Source: Zizania palustris (taxonomy: Eukaryota > Streptophyta > Magnoliopsida > Poales > Poaceae). From it: a stretch of DNA of 64,000 nucleotides. The DNA lies in assembly GCA_019279435.1 (NCBI GenBank), contig JAAALK010000286.1, positions 50,974,289-51,038,288 of the forward strand, written 5' to 3'. This document shows, piece after piece, positions 47,003-57,532 of this stretch (position 1 is its first letter; the number at the start of each line of letters is the position of its first letter). Below the pieces are notes generated by a model, which worked only from the letters and a program-made list of their open reading frames with translations, searched no databases and was not told where the DNA came from. A program made the position numbers and the translations under genes.

Positions 47003-50000
47003 TGTCGCGCCCCGATTTAATAAATCAGGACCGTTATTGAAATTCCAAAGAAAATCAATAAACCAAGACGTTCATCAAGCGACCACGTGCAATACGGGCA
47101 ATCATTCACGGTTCGTAGACCGCATTAATACAAAAGTGAATGAAAATGAAGAGAAACTAGTAAAATCAAGGGTCCTAGATGAACGTCTCCTTTCAGTCTC
47201 GCCTTGACTGGGTCGCTACTCCAGACCTGCATCCTCCTCGTAGTAGACGGGTTTTGATGGTGTAAGTCAACGGGGTGAGTACAGATGTACTCAGCAAGCC
47301 ACCGAATGCAAATATAATGCAAGGTAATAACAAGGGAGATAGTGGCTAGTTTTGCGGAAGCAGCATATTTGTAAAGCATTAAATGTGAGCAATTTATTAG
47401 TACGGAAAAGTAAACATGTGAATGCATCATCATCTTCTAACTCGAGGAGTACGTTTTACCTCCTCGCACAACAGTCCTTACATGCCATGAATAACTCAAT
47501 CCTTCAAACAATTGTAAACTAACTGCGAGTAGTCACACAACCCGCCCTTGACCATGGGCTCGACTTTTCGAAAAGATTAAATTACTCTGATCAGAGATGT
47601 ACCACTGTACCCACAAGGCACGCACTCATCACTTACACCGAAGTGTAACGAGATGACCCATTTCACGGGAACTCGTGCCAAAACCTTTCATATGGTCTTT
47701 CCCGACTCAACAACACCCTCTTATAGGTTTCATATGGTGTCCCGACGCGTCGGTGCCCCACCATACCCCCCCTTGAGCCTCCTTTGGTACCAGTCGCCCG
47801 CAGGCTTGCCCCTTGCCCCCTCCACTATGGTGCCGAGAGACGGAGTGTTCCACACTTCCAGTTAGGACTTATCCATTAGACTTGTGGTTGGTACGGAAGT
47901 GCTTCGCAACAGATCCCGCAGACCGGTCCTTATAGTGCCCCGGGTGCGACCAACTAGTTTCCGAGCTTGCACCCGGAACCCACCATACTTATAACCTAGC
48001 CAACTCCAACAGAGTCCAGAGACAAGAATAACGGGGTATTTCATATACCAGAATCCATCTATCTACGACTCAGTATTTTTATCCTATAGCAGCGGTGCCG
48101 GTACATTGGGCACTAGCTAATATAATATTTGTAGAGTGACAAGGAGTGAAGGTTCAATAAGCATGGCTTGGGTTTGCACACAAGGACGGGGATCTAATAA
48201 ATATAAGTGTAAGGCTTGAGATTTGACTAATGCAATATTAACCTATGAGTTATAGCGATACTTTATTAAAACATGGGCTCAATAATGATCAACTGTTTCC
48301 ACAGAGGTGGTCGATGACTTGCCTTGCTCAGCAAAGGGTGAAGGAGGAACCTCGGGATAGAACTCCAGATCTTCGACGACGTCGTAGTCTTCTCGATACG
48401 GAAAAGTAAACACAACATTCAATAAACAATCCAAAATCAAGCATACAAGCATACACGTTGTTGTTGGGTTTAAGTAAGGGAGATAGAGTCTTAAATTCTA
48501 GGGAATCGTTACTTAAATATTTAAGATTGATTCCTAATGAGATTTCTGAATTTATGACTTGATGTAATTTATTTTTCCTAGGGGTTTTTATTTCCCCTTT
48601 TTAGAGATGAACTAAAAAGGTATAAATTAGCCTTGATGTTTTTATGGTATCAACATAGTGACTTTAAATTATTAAGTCTTCTGAAGTTTGTTATATAGCT
48701 TTAAGATAATTTCATAAAGTGTGGATCTTTACTACTTGAATTAATTACATATCCTAGAAGGGCTTTTTGTAATATGATTTAATAGAACAAAGTGGGCAAA
48801 ATGAGTATTCTATTTGTATTAAAAATAGTGAACTCAAGTTGTTAGGTTTTCTGAAGTTATTATATAAGTTGTCATGACATATTTATAAAGTGTTTAACTT
48901 CTATTATATGAATTACTTAATTATCCTACAAGGGCTTTTGCAATATTAATTTCTAGATTAAAGTGGGCAAAGTGAACATATTATTCTTGTTGCATTAAAA
49001 CAGTGGAATAATTTCATTGAGTCCTCTGGATTTATTGTATAAGTATTCCTGGTATTTTTGTAAAGGGTCGCATTTCGAGTTAATCATTTATTTTAAAGGG
49101 CCTTGGAAATGTTATTTAATAAATTAATATGAGAAAAGTGAATTATTATATTTTTATTGGCTTATAAACAGTATACTGGGGTCAATATATTATCTGAAAT
49201 TATTATATAAATTCCTAAGAGTTTTTCTGAATTATTTAAATGGAATATTACTTAAATCCTAAAGGGGTCTTAGGAATGTTATTAAATAAAATGGCATGGA
49301 CAAAAATGGTCATTCTATTTTTATTATATTAATAACAGTGAAATGGAGTCAATATATCATCTGAAATTAGTTTATACATTTTTAAGGGTTTATCTGAATT
49401 ATTTAATTGAAATATTAATTAATTCCTAAAGAGCACTTTTATTTATTATTTAGTAAGAATATTTTGTGCCAAACAAACATATTGTTTTTATTGCATAAAA
49501 GTCTAGAGGATGAAAAGACAAATTTTCCAGAATTGAAATGGTGAAATTTGGAGTTAATTTGAGCAAGATATGAATTTTTAAAGTTTAAACTATTTTCTGA
49601 ATTATTTTTAAACCAGAAAACAGTCTCTGGTCCACGGTGAACTGGGTTCACCGTGAACCGGCGACTGCGCGCGTGAGCCGGGGCGATGAGGACCGCAGGA
49701 TCAAGATCCAACGGCCAGGGCGCGTGCGGGGCGGTTAAGTGAGATCGGAGGGCTCAGATGAGCTCGTACCGGTTTGATCGGGATTGAGGGCTCAGATTAG
49801 ATCTGGTGGGGATTTAATCTGCGCCCTCCGTTCAAGATTGAACGGTCCAGACGCCGTCCGGCACGGCACACACGGGAATAGGGTACGCACCCTTCTTCCC
49901 CGACTCCGGTAGAACCCCGGCGAGGAATTCCCGGCGACGGCGAGGCCCTCTGACGCGTCTAAGGCCAGAAATGGAAAGAGGGGCATGAGTGGGATCTCGG

Positions 50001-51060
50001 CATACCGGCGGCGATGACCAAGGAGCAGTGGCGGTGGCCGGCGACGAGAAGGTGGCGACGGGCTCCTCGGGTTGGCGATGGCGAAGGTGTTCCAGCGGTC
50101 GGCGGCGCAAACAAGGGCGATGCCGAGGGGGAGGAGACCACGACGGTCTCGATGGTGTTGAGATCTTGGCGATCGGAGGTCTCTGGTGATGGCGGTCGTC
50201 GGCTGGAGGCAAGGCGGCGCGGTGGTGAGAGAAGAGCGCGGTGGTGCTTGCTAAGGCGATAACTCGGGCGTTTCTGGGGTGTGGTGATCGGCGGAGGAGG
50301 AGAGGGTTAAATAGGGGTGGCTGGAGGCGAGAAAGGAAGGCGATTTGGGGAAAACCCGAAACGATTTCCCCTCGACGCCGGCGAGCCCTTCCAAAGCTCG
50401 GGTTGGCTTCCAATTGGGTGAAAACGCGTCGCTCTTGGGCGGAAGGAGATCGCGGCCGCTACGGGAAGGCGATCCGGGGCTCGATTCGGCGAAAGGGCGA
50501 CGGCCGGCGGCTAACAGCGGAAAGAGGGCCGTCGGGATGGAAGGGGGAGATCCCCTTCCATCGAAGAAGAAAGGTCTGACAGGTGGGGGCCACCTGTCAG
50601 CCGGCGGGTGAGAGAGAGGAGGGACCGACAAGCGGGCCCGGCGTGTCAGTGGGCGAGAGAGGGCGTGGAAGAGGCTGGCGGGTGGGCCAGAGATGGCAGC
50701 GGGAGGGCGCATGCGCGGTGGCTGTCAGGTGGGCCTGGCGGAGCGTGGCGCGGAGGAGAGAGGGAGGGGGAGCGCCGACAGGCTGGCCCCGCCTGTCAGC
50801 GAGAGGGGAGGAAATGGGCTGGGCCGAAAGGCTTTCGAAGGGAGATTTAGGGTTTTAGCCCAACAAGATTTAAAAAGTATTTTCCATTAAATTTAATTCC
50901 AGAAATTCAAATATTTGCTTAAGGCTTGAAGATTAGTTAGAAAAATTTTGTAAAAATTCTCAAAAATATTTCTTGGTTTCTAGTTTATCCCACAAAATTT
51001 TCAAGTCCAAATTTTGAATATTTGTCTCTGTTTGGCTTTAATAGGGTTCTTTTAGAATTT
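47003..51060. mobile_element. Nested repeat beginning TGTCGCGCCCC, family unknown
   Basis: It starts with TGTCGCGCCCCG, a sequence I associate with LTR starts of some grass retroelements. Contents in order: a stretch with AACCCGCCCTTGACCATGGG-type sequence, an AT-rich tandem array, a GC-rich block (49620-50850) with open frames on both strands, then AT-rich sequence. The right border near 51060 is estimated from where Gypsy-like sequence resumes; no target duplication was found. It could be a long solo LTR. Confidence 0.45.
48480..49500 (+). repeat. Divergent tandem array, unit about 165-170 bp
   Basis: Marker blocks like GTGGGCAAAATGAG recur near 48791, 48963, 49129, 49292 and 49463. TCTGAAnTTATTATATAA and CCTAnAAGGGnTTT blocks lie between them in fixed order. 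Five to six units are visible, all strongly diverged and AT-rich. Confidence 0.7.
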
Positions 51061-52149
51061 TCTTTAACTCTCCAAATCAGTCCCCTTGGATGCATATGGT
51101 CGAAGGGCCTTTTTAAGGACTCTACGACAGGCGACGTGAAAGACATCCCTTCAGAGTTAATTGGTAAGACTTCGAATGATAATTTATGTATTCTTGGTAC
51201 TTCATTTAAAAATTTTGATCACTTGGATTCATTATTTGTAGCTAATCAGGATGCATTGATGACAGAGACGACGGTCATAGTTGCGGAGCATGTCATGGGG
51301 GCTCCGACACCAGATGGACCAAGTCGTAGAATTGCTCTTCTTGGGACCTAGGAGCGGTATAACCGAGTATGGGCTCGGTTTGGTGCTGATAAAGTACATG
51401 TGCTCCCAGAGCTCTCCGACCCCGATCCTTCAGACGATGGGTCAAAACGGAAGAGGGCGGATGATGATAAACTACAGGGATCATCACCAGAACGCACTCG
51501 GGGGCCTTCAGATTCTGCGGATCCCTCTAGAACCCCCCAACTAGCCTTGGACTCTGAAGCCCCTAGCATGGAGGTCTTTCCGCCTTTGAGCCCCGCAACT
51601 GGAAGGGAGCAAGAGGTTGTGCCAAAGATTATAGCCGAATGCTCAGAGCTTGTGATCGCGTGAGCCCAACTAGGATATTGGGTGGAGCTCTTCGCACCTT
51701 CGTATTTCCCAGACTTCTCCTCCATCGTAGAGGAAGCCAAAGATACTCAGCTGTCTTGGTTTTTTTATGTCTTCGGTTTAACTTGTTCTTGACTTGTTTT
51801 TATTTTCTTTAGATGTTGCTGGAGCTAAGGCAGCATACCCTAACACCGTCGAAGCGGAGGGATCCTCTAGAAGTAGCAAAGATAGTAGCAGAAGTAGCAG
51901 TGGAGGGTCCCATGAGGACTCTTCAGACAAAGAGGAGGATGAAGGGGTAGATGAAGGGGATGTGTCTCACCAAGACCCTTCAGACGATGTTGTGGAGAAC
52001 TGGAGATCATTGACCGGAGCACGACATCAGAGGCGTCAACAAGATGAGTACCTTTGCTGAGGCCCTTCATCTCGCCGAGGGTACTGACCGATGAGATTGT
52101 GTCTTAATACCTCCGAGGCGGTGAGGGCCTCCTGGGTAGTGACTTGGTA
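51061..52149 (+). pseudogene. Degenerate coding-like interior, right part
   Basis: Plus-strand open pieces with Ser/Asp/Glu-rich sequence (for example SDPDPSDDGSKRKRADDDKL near 51415) and an acidic tract near 51950, broken by stops. In style this matches the linker of plant Gypsy-associated proteins. No conserved catalytic motif was seen, and it is interrupted by LTR-like sequence on its right. Confidence 0.35.
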
Positions 52150-52345
52150 GTATAGAATAGAAAGAACACAAAAATCACTATGAACTGGATATAAGGCTAT
52201 TATCCCTTTCGAAGGCATGAACCAATATAAAATGCTCTCTATATATGAATCCTTCGAGGTTCAAATCTCCTTTGTAATTAGAAGCCCTCTGGGGCTAATC
52301 AAACATGTTTAGCGCAATACAATTGCGCAAATAGTTGGCATCGTC
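52150..52345 (+). repeat. Inverted LTR end plus primer-binding segment
   Basis: This segment is the reverse complement, with divergence, of about 53615-53810: shared blocks include AATCACTATGAA, ATTATCCCTTTCG, CTTTGTAATTAGAA, GGCTAATCAAAC and CGTCTGTG. It therefore carries an LTR end and primer-binding region pointing the opposite way from the terminal LTR. Confidence 0.75.
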
Positions 52346-53010
52346 TGTGTGGATCATAGATCAGAGCATGGCCTATGGAGGCGTCAACAAGTCGAGTGCC
52401 TTTGTTGAGGCCCTTCATATCGTTGGGGGTACCAGCCAGTGATATGGTGTCTCAATACCATCGAGGCGGTGAGGACTTCACGGGTAGTGACTTGGTAGCG
52501 GAGATGGGCCGCTCCGCCACGAGGACATCGCCGTGGCTGCCGTAGGGGCTCTTCTTTAGCTAGTGGAGCTCGTAGAGGTTCGCCAAGCCCTTAGCTTCTC
52601 CTTGTTTCTAACAGTCTCTTTATTTTTTGTTTCATCAGGCCTTCACCTTGCTTCACGGATCTGCCATCATCGTAGATCGCCAAGAAGGCCTCACCGTGGA
52701 GGATGCTAGAAACCATCATGAACGAGCTTCAGAGGTCGCCAAACGTCAACAACGGGCCAAAGCAGTTGTTAAGGCATTGAAGGCCGAAGTGGCTGAGGTG
52801 CGTGAGGCCATGGCGGTGGTGAATTCGGAGGCCGAAGACCAACGATGGTCCCTTAAGTCCTCGGAGGAGGGGAATATGAAGTTGAGGGTGGAGATCGCCG
52901 GACTTCGTACCACTAAACAAGTTTTTGAGACCGAGAAGGTCGAAGTTGTCCGAATTGGGCCCAAATCCACATTAAGGCCCAACAGATGTAATTTGTTTCG
53001 TCCGAATTAG
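52346..53010 (+). pseudogene. Coiled-coil coding-like fragment
   Basis: Open plus-strand frame from about 52627 to 53010 encodes an Ala/Glu/Lys/Arg-rich helix with heptad-like spacing (VEDARNHHERASEVAKRQQR, then EAEDQRWSLKSSEEGN). This resembles the coiled-coil tail of Gypsy-associated plant proteins. No start or full domain is present. Confidence 0.4.
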
Positions 53011-53145
53011 AACTTCTGATCTTAGATCAGAACTTTCGACCTGGGCTCTTGGTCTGTGACCTAGAAATTATCGAAACTTCCGATACACCTATCAGAACTT
53101 CCGATCATTCCTATCGGAACTTCTGATTCCAAATCAGAACTTCTG
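53003..53145. repeat. Cluster of AGAACTTCnGAT palindromic motifs
   Basis: At least six copies or variants of ATCAGAACTTCTGAT / ATCGGAACTTCCGAT occur within about 140 bp, each a near-perfect short palindrome, spaced 15-40 bp. The function is unknown. Confidence 0.7.
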
Positions 53146-53632
53146 GTTTGAACTCTCTATCTCTAAGGGTTCAGAGTTTTGTGTTTTTATCTCTACGGGT
53201 CCGAAGGCACCATGTAACAATAAGGGTAGAGCGGATCTCTCAAGATTTATAGGGCTGTTTGATACCCGAAGCCAACACATATCAGAGCGAAGCATACTCC
53301 CACATGTGTTGACTTTATTTATCTTGTGTCGAGCCCACCTTCGAGCTTGGATAGCGAAAAGGCTTATGCATACCTTAGGAAGCCTAAAAGTACATAGACC
53401 TAGGCCTTCGAAGCAGAGTGTTGAAGTTTGCCTCAGAGCCCCTGGGGCTTCTGAGGCCAAAGAGAAAACTACGAAGTCTTCAGAATATATTAGAAACCCC
53501 TAACCGAAGAGAAGTATGCAGAGTTTGTGTAGGACTTCGTAGACATTTTTCGGAGATATACTTCAAGATGGATTACGTAGATAGTGGTAGATAGGCTAAT
53601 TTAGAACTAGGCTCCCCACAGACGACACCAAC

Positions 53633-54417
53633 TGTTGGCACAATTGTGTTTGCGCCAAACAGGTTTGATTAGCCTCGAAGGGTTTCTAATTACAAAGAAG
53701 ATTTGAACTTCCAAGGGTTCGTATGAAAAGAGTATTTTATATTGGATGAGGCCTCCGAAAGGGATAATATCCTTACATCCAATTCATAGTGATTTCTGTA
53801 TTTTGTCTGTTCTGTCCGTTACAATAGAGATGCCCGGTATTTATAGGCAAAACACAACAGGAAAACACCATTTTACCCTCTACTTACAACCGTCAGAAAT
53901 GACTCTGTTTATAAGACTTCATAGGGATAAAATGGTAAACTTTTTATATAAATACACGTGCAGAAACTAGGTTCGAAGGGTCTTGGTTTTTGTTTTCGTG
54001 CTAAAGTGCTTCTTAAGATATTTAGAGCCTATATCGAAGCATATAGGCCAAAGGCTTCATATCGGAGTGGTCTCCGAAGTGGACGATTGCGAAGTGGGAC
54101 CTCGAGGTTCAAGGCTTCGAAGGTATAACGGAGCATAGCTCGAAGTCTTGCAGCCAGAGCAGGCTTCACACATTTTCTCAGACAAAGACTGGAGGGTCTT
54201 GGTGGGGGCTTTGGTGCTCGGATAGCTTCATAATTAGTTATTAGTCTTGCGGTTTTCACAGTATTCTTCAGGTGCCTTGGATGCTTTTTCTTTATGTAGG
54301 ACGAAGGAGTCTTCAGCTAGTTTTATGGCTTTAAACCTCCAAAGGACTTCAACCTTTCAGAGGCTTCATTGATAATATCATTTGGACTCTGTTAGAGTAA
54401 AGTTATTTTTTTCAACA
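53633..54417 (-). repeat. 5' LTR of the Gypsy-like element (785 bp)
   Basis: It runs TGTTGGCACAATTG to TTTTTTTCAACA. Internal TATATAAATAC lies near 53945. The interior-side flank carries the primer-binding-like sequence (minus strand), which sets the orientation. Confidence 0.75.
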
Positions 54418-57400
54418 ACCGATATAAAATCTGAACTGTTGTATCGTATAGATCCTATAGTCCATAAAATTTGGTAGCAATATAAAATTATCTTTTTATT
54501 AACCTTTTTTCTTTCTAATAAGGGTACCACTAAGAAAACTAGATCCCATGAGATATTAGTGGCTGCTAATATAATTAAAGTTGACATCCCGAACCTAAAC
54601 AGGTGAAGAGCTAGCGGATGGTGAAACTGAACACAAGGCATTTTGGTTTTATACAAGTGCATGCATTGCCAAATGCCAAATGTCAACTTTATTTGCGAGG
54701 TTGTCAAACAGTCATGTCTCTTTGAATCGGAGGAGATTTATAATATTTTTGTATGAATTGAGCAAATAATTTTTATAAAAATCTAAAGAATTAAAATTTT
54801 ACGATGCTTAAGAAAACATAAAAATATATAAATTAACATATCGTGTACCTCCTCAATTACCATAAACCTCCAATCTATCTTCGACGACATCAGTTCTTCG
54901 TGGTGAAGAGGTGAGAGTTCTTCTCAGGATGCACTAATTAGGAGAGAGGCTACTTAACCTTAATAAGTTCATAACTCAAATGAATTAACCAGCTCCAGAT
55001 TTGTACCACAGCATCACAGCCAGCCAGCCAGCCAGCCAGGGATACTCATCTTATTCTCTCCTACGAAGCCATGCCCAATTAATTTATGCTTAACCTTAAA
55101 GCTACCTCTCTAAATTAACAAGTACACATCTATACCCCGGCCGGCCGGCCCACCGATCGATCACATCTCGTTGCCGCTAATTAAATAACTATTACGATCG
55201 AGATGAGACCCCTAATGCTACTACTACATTAGCTTGTTGCTACACCATAGAATCTTGCCATTTCTTTGACCGAGATCGAAGAACACGAGACCGCCCAAAA
55301 AAAAGAGCTATCGGACAAACTACCACGCTCGATTAGCCGAATGCTACCTAGCTAACTAATCAATCAGCTAGTTTACGTAGTACAACGACTGGCATATGCA
55401 CGAGTATTTGTTCTTGGAGCATTGTGCGTTGGGTACGTACGTACGTTGATTTTTAACGCCAAGTGTGATGCTTGTGTCATGCGATCATATCGTCTTGGGT
55501 GGTTAATTAATTTTCGGTGATATATCGATGTTTTACTTTTTACCTCACGGTGATTAACAACGCAGTACAGTAGAGAGCGTTTAGGAATAAAAAACCTACA
55601 AAAGTCACTAAAAAATCCAAGTAATCGGGAAAGTTTTATGTAGCAGTAATTTTCTCGTGAGACATGGCATTAATCTGTCAAAGAATTCAATCAAATCTAA
55701 ATTGTTCGAACATGAGGATCCATCTTAATCATTAAAAAAATGTCTATTAAAAGATGTTATATGACAAGATATGATACGAGGATTTTTCTGAAAGTAACTT
55801 CTCACCGTTACACGTAAAAGTGATAAAATCTCAGAAGAATCCAAACGAAGTAAAATCATCTCACGTATAATCGGATGAGACAAGATATGTTTAATCTACC
55901 TCTACAATCATACGAGAATGTTTGTCCTCACACAATCGACACCGTGTAAGTAAAACTAGTCCACAGACTTGTTTTTACAGCGACCTCTGTTTATTTTTAC
56001 TCCTGCGGGATGAGCACAAGTAGCCGAGGTTGGAGCGCGCACGCAACCGGCGGCAGGCGAAAAAGCAGCCGTCGCCGTCGCCTTCGCCGTCGCCGTCGCC
56101 GCGCGGCACTGTTCCGATCGAGCCGAGCGAGCTCCCACCGGTCCCTCCCCGCCACCCCCACCGTGCCGCCGAGAGCAGAGTAGCGGACCAAACACTCCAG
56201 CTACTTGTACGGTGGCCCCGACCCCGACCCCGACCCCGACCCATCGTTCCCACGTGCGCCTCACGTGCTTGCCCGTCGAGTGTGTGAGTATATATATACA
56301 CACACGCTTCACGATCGTTGTCACGTTATGCAACGGGTGATGCTATCGCGATCTTTAGCAACAACACGCATGCACACATCTGACCGTGCACGAACGCACG
56401 CGTGGTTCCAGGCCCGGCTAGTGCCCAAGGAGGGGTGGGCTGGTGGCTGCCGCCAGGCACACGTAGCCGGCGAACTCGCCGATCAGCAACACGGAATCTA
56501 CCATCAATTATGAGCTCAAGATCATGGCGGCGATGCTACATATATCTATCTATCTATCACACTATCGCCCCCGCTGTGCAACCAAACATCGATGGCTGCT
56601 AGTTGCTCTTGCTCGTCAAAACCCAGCTCAAATCACTGACTCGAAAGCCCAGCGCTTGTGTGGCTGGTTCCATGGGACACAAAAAATAATACAAAATGTG
56701 CTTGAATCTTAATTATTAGTAGAATCTCCTTTCGGGGGAAATGTTATTCTAGCTGTAGTGGAGCGGCAGTAGTAGTAGCATTCGGAGCAACTTTACGTGG
56801 CCGAGATACCGACTCCTACGAAACGGGAAAAATATCCAGCCCGCACATAAAAGCCTACCACTGCTACAGTGATACAGTCTGTTACTAGATCAACGAGACC
56901 ATTTCTTTTGTCGAGTGGTGCAGTAAAAACTAGTAGTAAAAACTCTAAAAAAAGCTTCCATCTTTATCCACCCCAAGCCACAAGCTTTTGCAGGTTATAA
57001 GGGCTACTTTCAAATATAGGAATTTTATAAGAATTAAACTAGATTATATAAATTTCTCTGAAACTATTTATAATTAAATTCATTTTTTTAAATAATTGAA
57101 AAATGTTACTGTATTTTCAGATTCATCAAACCCTTGCCATTTATTGCTAGTGCTGGCACCGGTCTTGTCTCTCCCACCGCTCTGCCCCCAAAAGGAAAAC
57201 CAGCCTGGTTTCCCGAGCGCGAGCCGCAACCGACCGCTCCGCGCGGCCGTAAAACCCACCCGAGGCGAGGCGGCAGCCCACGCCCGCGCGCACACACGCG
57301 AGACGGCGAGAGTGAGAGACGCGGACGCCACCCACCACCGCAGGTCGGAGGAGAAGGGAGGAGAGAAGAGAAAGGTGTTGCCTTTGCTGCCTCCCGTTCC

Positions 57401-57439
57401 CCTCGCGCTGCGCTCGCTTGCTCCCCCTTCCCCCGCCCT
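54418..57439. other. Intergenic region upstream of the GRF gene
   Basis: Mostly non-coding. It contains a (CAGC)n run at about 55017-55039, CCGGCCGGCC near 55139, CCGTCGC repeats near 56070-56100 and a (CCCCGA)n run at 56216-56243. The last few hundred bases are GC- and purine-rich and probably contain the promoter and 5' leader of the GRF gene. Confidence 0.5.
56216..56243 (+). repeat. (CCCCGA)n microsatellite
   Basis: Four to five tandem CCCCGA units; the minus strand is G-rich (GGGGTC). Confidence 0.85.
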
Positions 57440-57532
57440 ATGACCGCGGGAGCGGACAGCGCCAGTGGTAGGACTACGAGCGCGGCGGCGGCGGCGGCGG
57501 CGGCGGCGATATGGACCTGGGTGGGGTGGTGA
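57440..57532 (+). promoter_or_regulatory. Overlapping upstream ORF of the GRF gene
   Basis: An ATG at 57440 opens a 30-codon frame (MTAGADSASGRTTS, a run of nine Ala from a GCG repeat, then IWTWVGW) that ends at 57530-57532. It overlaps the presumed main start at 57511 in another frame. If the leader includes it, ribosomes would have to leak past or start elsewhere, so it may reduce GRF translation. Confidence 0.5.

Larger units (their letters stand above)
45160..54417 (-). mobile_element. Decayed Gypsy-like LTR element with nested insertion
   Basis: Two related LTR-type blocks lie at 45160-45785 and 53633-54417, in the same orientation. Next to the right block, the minus strand reads GTTGGTGTCGTCTGTGGGGA, resembling the primer-binding region of plant Gypsy elements. 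Next to the left block, the minus strand reads AAGAGGGTAC, a purine-tract-like sequence. The element therefore runs on the minus strand. Its interior has no intact polymerase and is interrupted at 47003 by a second repeat. It is probably a non-autonomous derivative; the left LTR is truncated. Confidence 0.65.

Noticed and set aside
49832..50858. Open frames of up to 193 codons on both strands near 50 kb
   Set aside because: They lie in the GC-rich block of a nested repeat, overlap each other, and have only Pro/Arg/Ser-rich sequence.
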